Below, in pieces: positions 1-5,139 of a DNA stretch of 5,664 nucleotides; the first letter of the stretch is position 1, and each line of letters opens with the position of its first letter. This DNA comes from Trueperaceae bacterium (GTDB taxonomy: Bacteria; Deinococcota; Deinococci; Deinococcales; Trueperaceae). The translations under genes and the position numbers were made by a program. The stretch covers positions 1 to 5,664 of the forward strand of contig SKSV01000360.1 in the NCBI GenBank assembly GCA_007122815.1, written 5' to 3'. The notes below the pieces were generated by a model. The model had not been told where the DNA came from. It searched no databases and saw only the letters and a program-made list of their open reading frames with translations.

Positions 1-79
1 CATCAAGCTCAACGCCTTGCGGCTCCGCATCGCGAGTCAGCTGCGGGGACGCGGGGGCGCCGAGACCGGCGACGGGTGA
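1..79 (+). CDS. argG: Argininosuccinate synthase, C-terminal end (partial)
   Basis: Only the last 25 codons are present, read from base 2 (IKLNALRLRIASQL...) to the TGA at 77-79; the gene begins left of the window. Argininosuccinate synthases typically end in a short helix with a pattern like GFI-[RK]-[LI]-x-[AGS]-LRL, and the visible IKLNALRLR fits it. The enzyme joins citrulline and aspartate using ATP to make argininosuccinate in the cytoplasm, which is the substrate of the ArgH encoded downstream. The tail GRGGAETGDG after the conserved helix is low in complexity and probably disordered. The identification rests on a very short match, but argH two genes downstream supports it strongly. 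The stop codon overlaps a GGTGA that can serve as the ribosome binding site of the next gene. Confidence 0.75.
   Translation, partial: IKLNALRLRIASQLRGRGGAETGDG
75..79 (+). promoter_or_regulatory. Ribosome binding site of the GNAT gene, overlapping the argG stop
   Basis: GGTGA at 75-79 matches five bases of the Shine-Dalgarno consensus (the GGUGA part of GGAGGUGA) and lies 7 bases before the GTG at 87. It includes the argG TGA, so ribosomes finishing argG would sit on it. This supports GTG 87 as the start and suggests translational coupling. The match is short, so confidence is moderate. Confidence 0.5.
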
Positions 80-86
80 GTCGAAA

Positions 87-617
87 GTGACCGACACTCC
101 CGCACCGGCACAGGTCTACGGACGCATCGGCCAGGCCTACCAGGCAGCCCGCCTGAGGTGGGCCGGCGCGCGCGACGCCGAGCGGCTCGAAGCGCTGTGC
201 CGTCAGGCCTACCCCGACGCGCCCCCTAGCTGGTGCTGCATGGACGCCTGGCTAGAGCACGGCGGCGCGCTCGTGCTCGAGGACGACGGCGGCGAGATGC
301 TCGCGGCGCTGCGCTGGCGGGAGAGCGCGCGCGGTTGGGAAGTCGACCGCGTCGCCACTCTGCCGCGTCATCGCGGTCAAGGCTACGGTCGCTGGCTGAT
401 GACGAAGCTGGAGGCCGCTGCCATCCGCGCCAACGTGCCCGTGCTGAGCCTGCGCCTGCCTCTGGACGCGCGCGAAGAGCAGCTGACCTACTACGCGCGC
501 ATGGGGTACCTGGAGAAGGAGCGCAGCGAAGAACACGTGCAGCTCGAGAAGCGTGTCGGCGGCACCTGGCAGACGAAGTCGCCGGGGTCGGTCGACTGGA
601 CCGGGGCGGCGGCGTGA
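87..617 (+). CDS. GNAT family N-acetyltransferase, substrate unknown, between argG and argH
   Basis: This 176-residue protein has a single GNAT fold, which transfers an acetyl group from acetyl-CoA to an amine. The acetyl-CoA pyrophosphate loop (motif A) is clear at residues 87-104, VDRVATLPRHRGQGYGRWL, with R96-x-x-G99-x-G101 matching the Q/R-x-x-G-x-G/A consensus. The motif B region is YYARMGY at 135-141, placing a Tyr pair where many GNATs have their general acid. The N-terminal 20 residues and the tail after about residue 156 look disordered. The GTG start is chosen because it lies 7 bases after argG behind a GGTGA. The stop overlaps a GTG in the argH frame. Position inside an arginine operon suggests a role in that pathway (a second amino-acid acetyltransferase or a modifier of pathway proteins), but nothing in the sequence fixes the substrate. 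It lacks the cysteine signature of the ArgA-like protein encoded after argH. Confidence 0.85.
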   Translation: MTDTPAPAQVYGRIGQAYQAARLRWAGARDAERLEALCRQAYPDAPPSWCCMDAWLEHGGALVLEDDGGEMLAALRWRESARGWEVDRVATLPRHRGQGYGRWLMTKLEAAAIRANVPVLSLRLPLDAREEQLTYYARMGYLEKERSEEHVQLEKRVGGTWQTKSPGSVDWTGAAA

Positions 618-2098
618 GCCGCGACTCCGCCGACGTGCCGAGCTCCGGCGGCGTGCCGAGCTCCAGCGGCGTGCCGAGCTCCGCCGAGAAGCGCGACGGC
701 GGCCAAGGCATGTGGGGCGGCCGCTTCAGCGAAGCTACCGACGCCCTCGTCCAGGCGTTCAACGCCTCGATAGACGTCGACAAGGCCATGGCGCTCGAGG
801 ACCTCGAAGGCTCCGTCGCCCACGCCACCATGCTGGGAGAGCAGGGCATCCTCACGCCCGAGGAGGCGAGCGAGCTTGTCGCAGGCCTGCACGACCTGCG
901 CCGCCTCGTCGAGACCGGCGCCATCGACTGGTCAGTGGCTCTCGAAGACGTGCACATGAACCTGGAGAAGCGCCTCACCGACCGCCTCGGACCGCTCGGG
1001 GGCAAGCTCCACACCGCCCGCTCGCGCAACGACCAGGTCGCCACCGACTTCCGCCTGGCGCTGAGATCGCGCACGCGCCGCATCCTCAGCCTCCTGCACG
1101 AGACCCGAACAGTTCTCGTAGACCTCGCAGAACGTCACCTCGACGTGATCGCGCCAGGTTACACGCATCTCCAGGTCGCCCAGCCGGTGAGGTTCTCGCA
1201 TCACCTGCTGGCGTACTTCGAGATGCTGACGCGTGACGCCGGCCGCTTCCGCGACGCGCTGGCACGGCTCGACGCCGCCTGCCCCCTGGGCGCCGGGGCG
1301 CTGGCTGGCACCGGCTTCCCCATCGACCGGCACCGCACCGCCGCGCTGCTGGGCTTCGCGGAGCCAGCCGCCAACTCCCTCGACGCGGTCTCCGATCGCG
1401 ACTTCGCCCTGGAGTTCCTCGCAGCGGCGTCGATCGCCATGATGCACCTCTCCAGGCTCTCCGAGGAGCTGATCGTCTGGTCGTCGCAGGAGTTCGGTTT
1501 CGTCACGCTGCCCGACTCCCACACGACCGGGAGCTCGATCATGCCGCAGAAGAAGAACCCCGACGTCAGCGAGCTGGTGCGTGGCAAGACGGGCCGCGTG
1601 TTCGGCGCCTTGATGGGGCTCCTGACGGTGATGAAGGGGCTGCCGCTCGCGTACAACAAGGACATGCAGGAGGACAAGCACGGCGCCTTCGATAGCGCCG
1701 ACACGCTCGCCGTCAGCCTGCGCCTCACGGCCGACATGCTGCCGCGCATGGAGGTTCACGCCGAGCGTACCCGCGCAGCGGCGGGGCGGGCCTTCAGCAA
1801 CGCCACCGACCTGGCCGATTACCTGGCGCGCAAAGGGCTCCCCTTCCGCGAGGCGCACGAAGCCGTGGGCCGGCTCGTGGCCGTGGCGCTGGAGCGCGGG
1901 GTCGACCTGCAGCAGCTCGACCTGGCGACGCTGCGCGCGGTCTCACCACGGTTCGAGCACGACGTCTACCAGGCGCTCGAGGTGGAGAGCGTGGTCGACG
2001 CCCGAGACAGCTACGGCGGCACCGCCCGGAAGCGCGTCTCCGAGCAGGTGGCGAGAGCGCGAGAGCGGCTCTCGGCCGAGGCCGAGGAGCGGCAGTGA
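614..2098 (+). CDS. argH: Argininosuccinate lyase with N-terminal extension
   Basis: This enzyme splits argininosuccinate into arginine and fumarate, the last step of arginine synthesis, as a cytoplasmic homotetramer of the fumarase/aspartase superfamily. The canonical N-terminus MWGGRF is at residues 33-38. Conserved region 1 is TARSRNDQ at 134-141, region 2 is PGYTHLQ with H185, and the superfamily signature GSSIMPQKKNPD is at 306-317, where the loop serines include the catalytic base. The C-terminal GGTA segment is intact, so the enzyme should be active. Two starts are possible. GTG 614 gives 494 residues and overlaps the GNAT stop as GTGA, the same junction style as argH to the next gene. 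ATG 710 gives 462 residues, the usual family length, but has no suitable Shine-Dalgarno; its AAGG lies only one base upstream. I prefer 614 because of the coupling and because related ArgH proteins often carry a few residues before WGGRF. The extra 32 residues contain a tandem repeat and are probably disordered. An unusual KDMQEDKHGAFD replaces the common DKE[PG][LV]FD. Confidence 0.95.
   Translation: MSRDSADVPSSGGVPSSSGVPSSAEKRDGGQGMWGGRFSEATDALVQAFNASIDVDKAMALEDLEGSVAHATMLGEQGILTPEEASELVAGLHDLRRLVETGAIDWSVALEDVHMNLEKRLTDRLGPLGGKLHTARSRNDQVATDFRLALRSRTRRILSLLHETRTVLVDLAERHLDVIAPGYTHLQVAQPVRFSHHLLAYFEMLTRDAGRFRDALARLDAACPLGAGALAGTGFPIDRHRTAALLGFAEPAANSLDAVSDRDFALEFLAAASIAMMHLSRLSEELIVWSSQEFGFVTLPDSHTTGSSIMPQKKNPDVSELVRGKTGRVFGALMGLLTVMKGLPLAYNKDMQEDKHGAFDSADTLAVSLRLTADMLPRMEVHAERTRAAAGRAFSNATDLADYLARKGLPFREAHEAVGRLVAVALERGVDLQQLDLATLRAVSPRFEHDVYQALEVESVVDARDSYGGTARKRVSEQVARARERLSAEAEERQ
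635..688 (+). repeat. 18-bp tandem repeat, three copies, in the argH 5' extension
   Basis: Three head-to-tail units of 18 bp lie at 635-652, 653-670 and 671-688. All begin GTGCCGAGCTCC; units 1 and 2 differ at one base and unit 3 diverges in its last six. In the argH frame they encode VPSSGG, VPSSSG and VPSSAE. The unit is a multiple of three, so copy number can change without breaking the frame. Each unit holds a GTG in frame with argH. The repeat lies between the GTG 614 and ATG 710 start candidates, so it is either a disordered N-terminal linker or a repeat in a short untranslated gap. Confidence 0.9.
2084..2089 (+). promoter_or_regulatory. Ribosome binding site of the ArgA-like gene, inside the argH end
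   Basis: GAGGAG at 2084-2089 (AGGAG core at 2085-2089) lies 5 bases before the GTG at 2095, within the last codons of argH. It is the best Shine-Dalgarno match among the arg genes here. It supports GTG 2095 over the later in-frame GTG codons at 2128 and 2158, and implies coupled translation with argH. Confidence 0.65.
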
Positions 2099-2685
2099 GA
2101 GTCTCCAGCGCGACCGCACCGCAGCAAGTGACGCCCGAGCCCGCCAGCGGGGTCCGCGTGCGCTCCGCCACGGCTGCGGACGTGCCGGCGATCTTCGAGA
2201 ACATCGGCTACTGGGCGAGCCAAGGCAAGATGCTCGTGCGACCGATACCGAGCATCTTCGAGAACCTCCGGGACTTCTTCGTGGCCGAGGTCGACACCCC
2301 GAGTGGGCCGGTCTTCGCCGGCAACGGCTCGCTGCACGTTCTGTGGGGTGACATCGCCGAGATCCGCGGCCTCGCCGTCGCCCCCGACGTCTCAGCACGA
2401 GGTGTCGGCCGCGCCCTGGTCGCCGCCTGCGAGGCCGAGGCGCGGCGCCTCGGCATCCCCATAGTGTTCGCCTGGACTTACTCCGTCGGGTTCTTCGAGA
2501 AGTGCGGCTTCACCCTCATCGACAAGAGCCGAGAGCTCCACCCGCGGGTGTGGTCGGAGTGCTTGCGCTGCCCGTTCTTCGGCGGTTGCAATGAGAACGG
2601 CTTGGTCAAGCGTCTCGAGGGCGTGCCGATGCCGATCGGCCTCCCCGAACCGCCACCAGCTCAGGTCCCTCCCGGGATCCGCTGA
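2095..2685 (+). CDS. argA: Short-form N-acetylglutamate synthase (ArgA-like GNAT)
   Basis: This 196-residue GNAT protein probably acetylates glutamate with acetyl-CoA, the first step of arginine synthesis. The GNAT domain spans about residues 20-174. KMLVRPIPSIFENLRDFFVAE-like sequence at 45-65 is typical of short bacterial N-acetylglutamate synthases. Motif A is EIRGLAVAPDVSARGVGRALV (89-109), with R102-x-x-G105-x-A107. FFEKCGF follows at 133-139, then the marker of this subgroup, W153-S-E-C156-x2-C159-P-x4-C165-N-E. The same domain type is known free-standing in actinobacteria and fused to the ArgH C-terminus in some marine gammaproteobacteria (ArgHA). Classical ArgA is about 440 residues with an N-terminal amino-acid-kinase domain that binds arginine; that domain is absent here, so any feedback control must work differently. 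The start overlaps the argH stop (GTGA) behind GAGGAG. The proline-rich tail after residue 175 looks disordered. A different amine substrate is possible but less likely given the context. Confidence 0.85.
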   Translation: MRVSSATAPQQVTPEPASGVRVRSATAADVPAIFENIGYWASQGKMLVRPIPSIFENLRDFFVAEVDTPSGPVFAGNGSLHVLWGDIAEIRGLAVAPDVSARGVGRALVAACEAEARRLGIPIVFAWTYSVGFFEKCGFTLIDKSRELHPRVWSECLRCPFFGGCNENGLVKRLEGVPMPIGLPEPPPAQVPPGIR

Positions 2686-2690
2686 GCTGC

Positions 2691-2731
2691 CGCCCGCACA
2701 GGGCGCGGCCCTAGGCTGGTAGCCTCTGGCC
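2691..2731 (+). repeat. Cluster of small inverted repeats between argA and ansA
   Basis: The 49-base gap holds several perfect short inverted repeats. CGCCC/GGGCG (2691-2695 with 2701-2705) has a 5-base loop. AGGGC-GCG-GCCCT occupies 2700-2712. AGGCT-GGT-AGCCT occupies 2713-2725 and starts on the very next base. The last can extend outward to GGCC/GGCC (2707-2710 with 2728-2731) across a CT/CT mismatch. The first two exclude each other. There is no T tract, so this is not a standard intrinsic terminator. It could aid termination of the arg operon or act as an operator for ansA. Short stems are common at this GC content, so significance is uncertain. Confidence 0.4.
2717..2725 (+). promoter_or_regulatory. 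Possible extended -10 promoter element of ansA
   Basis: TGG-TAGCCT at 2717-2725 fits TGN-TANNNT and ends 9 bases before the ATG at 2735, so transcription would start at or a few bases before the start codon. No clear TTGACA-like -35 lies at the right distance, and there is no Shine-Dalgarno sequence before this ATG, which fits a leaderless mRNA. A second box, TAGGCT at 2712-2717, could give a slightly longer leader. The element lies within an inverted repeat. Confidence 0.4.
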
Positions 2732-2734
2732 ATC

Positions 2735-3760
2735 ATGGCGTCGAGACCCAGCGTCCTGCTGCTTCACACCGGAGGAACGCTCGGGATGCGCCGCGGCCCG
2801 GACGGCTCCTACGCTCCCGCGGCCGGCGCGCTGGCCGCGAGCCTCGAGAGGCTACCGGAGCTCGCGAGCGAGCCGCTTCCAGAAGTCGAGCTCGTGGAGT
2901 TCGACCCGCTCCTCGACTCCTCCGACATGCGCCCCGAAGACTGGCAGCGCGTTGCCGACGCGCTGGCCGAGCTGCTGCCGGGGCACGCTGGGGCCGTCGT
3001 GCTCCATGGCACCGACACCATGGCCTACACCGCCTCGGCACTCTCCTTCCTGCTCGAGGGCCTCGATCGGCCCGTAGTCCTCACCGGCTCGCAGATCCCC
3101 TTGGCAGAGGCCCGCAACGACGCGCGCGAGAACCTCATCACCGCGCTGCTCCTCGCGCACGAAGCGCTCCTCAGCGAGGTCACCGTCTACATGAACGGGC
3201 GTCTGCTGCGCGGGAACCGCTGCACGAAGGTCTCGGCCTTCGGCTTCGATGCGTTCGACTCACCCAACCTGCCGCCCCTGGCGGAGGTAGGTGTCGAGGT
3301 GGCTTGGCGCGAGAGGCTGTTGCGCCCTGCAGACGAGCGAGCGCTGCGCGCCCTGCGCTTGCGGAGCGTACCCGTGGTGGCGCTGCGACTCTTCCCCGGC
3401 ATCACCGGCTCGACGCTCACGCAAGTCCTGAGGGAGCCGGTACGCGGTCTGGTGCTCGAGACGTACGGAAGCGGCAACGCCCCCTCGCGGGACACGGAGC
3501 TGCTGGACGCCCTCGGCGAGGCCAGCGCGCGGGGAGTGGTGATCGTGAACGTGACGCAGTGTCTGCGAGGCGCCGTGAACATGGACGCGTACGCGGCCGG
3601 GCGGAGCCTGCAGGCGGCCGGGGTGGTCTCGGGCGGCGACATGACCGTGGAGGCCGCGCTCACGAAGCTGACCGTGCTGCTCTCGCAGGAGTCGAGCTAC
3701 GCGGACGTGGCCGCGCTCATGGCCGCCGACCTGGCCGGCGAGCGCACCGCGGAAACCTGA
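2735..3760 (+). CDS. ansA: L-asparaginase, cytoplasmic type I
   Basis: This enzyme hydrolyses L-asparagine to L-aspartate and ammonia. The 341-residue length and lack of a signal peptide fit cytoplasmic type I enzymes. Both signature motifs are present: HTGGTLGM at 11-18, with T15 as the probable nucleophile, and HGTDTMAYTASAL at 91-103, with T93 and D94 of the second catalytic triad. K165 in RCTKVSAF supplies the triad lysine. Y25 lies in the mobile loop that closes the site, and LDSSDM at 60-65 forms the substrate pocket, with Asp where many type I enzymes have Asn. The C-terminal domain (about 210-341) includes the usual GNAPS and GGDMT segments. ATG 2735 is the only sensible start, directly before the first beta strand. 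The gene stands 49 bases after argA with its own possible promoter. Its product aspartate is the co-substrate of ArgG, but a functional link is only inferred. A GatD-like or glutaminase role is less likely. Confidence 0.92.
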   Translation: MASRPSVLLLHTGGTLGMRRGPDGSYAPAAGALAASLERLPELASEPLPEVELVEFDPLLDSSDMRPEDWQRVADALAELLPGHAGAVVLHGTDTMAYTASALSFLLEGLDRPVVLTGSQIPLAEARNDARENLITALLLAHEALLSEVTVYMNGRLLRGNRCTKVSAFGFDAFDSPNLPPLAEVGVEVAWRERLLRPADERALRALRLRSVPVVALRLFPGITGSTLTQVLREPVRGLVLETYGSGNAPSRDTELLDALGEASARGVVIVNVTQCLRGAVNMDAYAAGRSLQAAGVVSGGDMTVEAALTKLTVLLSQESSYADVAALMAADLAGERTAET

Positions 3761-3772
3761 AGGCGCTAGGCG

Positions 3773-3778
3773 TATCGT
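3773..3778 (+). promoter_or_regulatory. Possible -10 element of the epimerase gene
   Basis: TATCGT at 3773-3778 fits TANNNT and ends 7 bases before the ATG at 3786, the spacing expected when transcription starts at the start codon. No Shine-Dalgarno sequence and no -35 box are visible. The 25-base gap to ansA leaves little room for any other promoter; the alternative is simple read-through from ansA. Confidence 0.35.
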
Positions 3779-3785
3779 TGCGTCG

Positions 3786-4259
3786 ATGGGCAGCGACCGA
3801 CCCGACGAGGAGAACGCGGCTGGCGAAGTGCCGGCGGGAACCTCGCATCTCGCGCTCGATCACGTCGCCGTCGCCGTCGACGACCTGGACGCCGCTACTG
3901 TCGCCTGGACCGCTCTCGGGCTCGTCCGGAGCGGCCGCGACGAGACGGTCTCGTCGCAGGGAGTGCGCGTGCGGACGCTCGCCCTGGGCGAAGCTTCGTT
4001 GGAGCTGCTCGAGCCCGTCGACGAGACGGGACCGGTCGCGCGCTTCCTGGCGCGGCGCGGGCCCGGCCTTCACCACGTGGCGCTGCGGGTCGACGACCTG
4101 GACGCCGAGATCGAGCGGCTCGAGGCCGCGGGCTGCGAGCTGGTCGACCGCGTCCCTAGGCGAGGACGAGCGGGCTCGCGCGTGGCCTTCATCCATCCCC
4201 GCTCGACCGGCGGCACGCTGGTGGAGCTCGTGGAGAGCACGTCACTTGGGCGACGTTAG
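3786..4259 (+). CDS. mce: Methylmalonyl-CoA epimerase (VOC superfamily)
   Basis: This 157-residue protein interconverts (R)- and (S)-methylmalonyl-CoA, linking propionyl-CoA carboxylase to methylmalonyl-CoA mutase when odd-chain fatty acids, branched amino acids or propionate are used. Two beta-alpha-beta-beta-beta VOC modules are visible, at about residues 22-77 (LDHVAVAVDDLDA to LELLEP) and 94-150 (LHHVALRVDDLDA to VELVE). The expected metal ligands are present: H26, Q58 in ETVSSQGV, H97 of the HH pair, and E147 in TLVELVE. E53 lies where an acid/base glutamate is expected. GPVARFLARRGPGLHHVAL is very typical of the family. Residues 1-20 are a poorly conserved lead-in. No mutase or carboxylase gene is in the window, which is common, as this gene is often separate. 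Another VOC enzyme of the glyoxalase group is possible but fits less well. The gene lies between ansA and proC with short gaps either side. Confidence 0.88.
   Translation: MGSDRPDEENAAGEVPAGTSHLALDHVAVAVDDLDAATVAWTALGLVRSGRDETVSSQGVRVRTLALGEASLELLEPVDETGPVARFLARRGPGLHHVALRVDDLDAEIERLEAAGCELVDRVPRRGRAGSRVAFIHPRSTGGTLVELVESTSLGRR
3876..3894 (+). repeat. 19-bp exact direct repeat, copy 1 (first VOC module)
   Basis: GTCGACGACCTGGACGCCG occurs here and again at 4089-4107, in the same reading frame of the epimerase gene, coding VDDLDA at residues 31-36 and 102-107. The copies sit at the same structural position, the end of strand 1 and start of the helix in each VOC module. This reflects the internal duplication of the fold, but identity over 19 bases is more than protein similarity requires. 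Confidence 0.85.
4089..4107 (+). repeat. 19-bp exact direct repeat, copy 2 (second VOC module)
   Basis: Second copy of the 19-bp sequence at 3876-3894, 213 bases (71 codons) downstream and in frame. The bases on either side differ between copies, so identity stops abruptly. Confidence 0.85.
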
Positions 4260-4271
4260 CCCCGGCACCGT

Positions 4272-4280
4272 TGGTAGGAT
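4272..4280 (+). promoter_or_regulatory. Possible extended -10 promoter element of proC
   Basis: TGG-TAGGAT at 4272-4280 fits TGN-TANNNT and ends 6 bases before the GTG at 4287, consistent with a leaderless or nearly leaderless transcript. It shares TGGTAG with the element before ansA. The AGGA at 4276-4279, 7 bases from the GTG, can also be read as a Shine-Dalgarno sequence on a transcript from upstream, so the same bases support either view. Confidence 0.4.
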
Positions 4281-4286
4281 GCGCCC

Positions 4287-5129
4287 GTGACTGCCGCGGA
4301 CTCCGAAGCAACGACCACCCAACCCGCAGCCGATCGTGTGGCGCTCGCCGTAGTGGGTGCCGGCCGGATGGGAGGTGCGGTCGTCGAGGGGGCTCTGCGC
4401 TCCGGGACGCTGCGCGCTCAGGACATGGGCGTCTTCCATCCTGACGAGGACCGCCGCAACGCCTTGGCGCAACGCTTCGGCATGGTCGCGCTGGACGACG
4501 CCGGCGTGCACCGCGCCGAGCGCGTCCTCATCGCCGTCAAGCCGCAGTCGTTCGAGCGCGTGGCGCCCCTCATCGCGAGGCGGCACACGGCCTACGTGTC
4601 GATCATGGCTGGGGTGACGCTCTCCACGTTGTCCAAGCGCTTGGGTAGCGCGCGCGTGGTGCGAGCCATGCCCAACCTGGGCGCGCGCGTCGGGGTCAGC
4701 GCGACGGCGCTTGCCTGGACCGCCGAGACCAGTGCGGACGACCTAGAGTTCGCGCGCTCGCTCTTCAACGGTTGCGGCAGCGTGTTCGAGGTTCCCGAAG
4801 CGCTGTTCGACGCGTTCACCGGCCTCTCGGGTTCGGGACCCGCCTTCGTTGCAGTCGTCGCGGAGTCGCTGGCCGACGGCGGTGTACGAGTGGGTTTCCA
4901 TCGCGACGTCGCGCGCGAGCTGGCGCGCCACGTCCTGCTTGCCACTGCTCAGCTCCTCGAGAGCAGCGACCCGGCGTCGATCAAGGACGAGGTCGCTTCG
5001 CCTGGCGGCACCGCGATCGCCGGCCTGCGCACGCTGGAGCGACACCGTCTGCGCTACGCCCTGATCGACGCGATAGAGGCCGCCAGCGAGCGCGCAGGTG
5101 AGCTCTCGGGCAACGGTCAGGGCGCGTGA
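4287..5129 (+). CDS. proC: Pyrroline-5-carboxylate reductase
   Basis: This enzyme reduces 1-pyrroline-5-carboxylate to L-proline with NAD(P)H, the last step of proline synthesis, in the cytoplasm. The protein is 280 residues, slightly above the usual 265-275 because of about 16 unconserved N-terminal residues. A Rossmann domain begins at VALAVVGAGRMGGAV (18-32), with the dinucleotide loop G24-x-G26-x-M-G29. VKPQ at 84-87 and RAMPN at 126-130 are standard. The C-terminal helical dimer domain has TGLSGSGPAF (178-187), which binds substrate and cofactor, and the family signature DEVASPGGTAIAGLRTLE (234-251). All key segments are intact. GTG 4287 is the first in-frame start and follows a -10-like box that also contains AGGA. 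The glutamate kinase and glutamyl phosphate reductase genes (proB, proA) are not in the window. The next gene begins 10 bases after its stop. Confidence 0.95.
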   Translation: MTAADSEATTTQPAADRVALAVVGAGRMGGAVVEGALRSGTLRAQDMGVFHPDEDRRNALAQRFGMVALDDAGVHRAERVLIAVKPQSFERVAPLIARRHTAYVSIMAGVTLSTLSKRLGSARVVRAMPNLGARVGVSATALAWTAETSADDLEFARSLFNGCGSVFEVPEALFDAFTGLSGSGPAFVAVVAESLADGGVRVGFHRDVARELARHVLLATAQLLESSDPASIKDEVASPGGTAIAGLRTLERHRLRYALIDAIEAASERAGELSGNGQGA

Positions 5130-5132
5130 GGT
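5128..5132 (+). promoter_or_regulatory. Ribosome binding site of the exported protein gene
   Basis: GAGGT at 5128-5132 matches the Shine-Dalgarno consensus, overlaps the proC stop TGA (5127-5129) and lies 7 bases before the GTG at 5140. It supports that start and suggests co-transcription and coupled translation with proC. Confidence 0.6.
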
Positions 5133-5139
5133 CGGTTCC

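Noticed and set aside
233..613. The argH frame is open upstream of 614, allowing a 621-residue protein from ATG 233.
   Set aside because: That stretch lies wholly inside the GNAT gene, reads as arginine- and alanine-rich shadow sequence, and matches no ArgH feature. Open shadow frames are expected at this GC content.
226..1083. Long open frame on the minus strand (285 residues).
   Set aside because: Rich in Arg, Ser and Pro with no domain, antisense to the well-supported GNAT and argH genes.
932..1858. Open frame of 308 residues on the minus strand inside argH.
   Set aside because: It mirrors the codon structure of argH, lacks any recognisable motif and would need antisense coding.
2686..2734. 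An intrinsic terminator after argA.
   Set aside because: The hairpins are short and none is followed by a T tract, so I list them only as inverted repeats.
4260..4286. A terminator or riboswitch-like structure between the epimerase gene and proC.
   Set aside because: Only a 3-bp stem (ACC-GTT-GGT) is visible in 27 bases, too little for either.
3304..4290. A 328-residue plus-strand frame spanning the end of ansA, the gap and the epimerase gene.
   Set aside because: Composition is Arg/Ala/Gly/Ser-rich and it overlaps two genes with intact family motifs in another frame.
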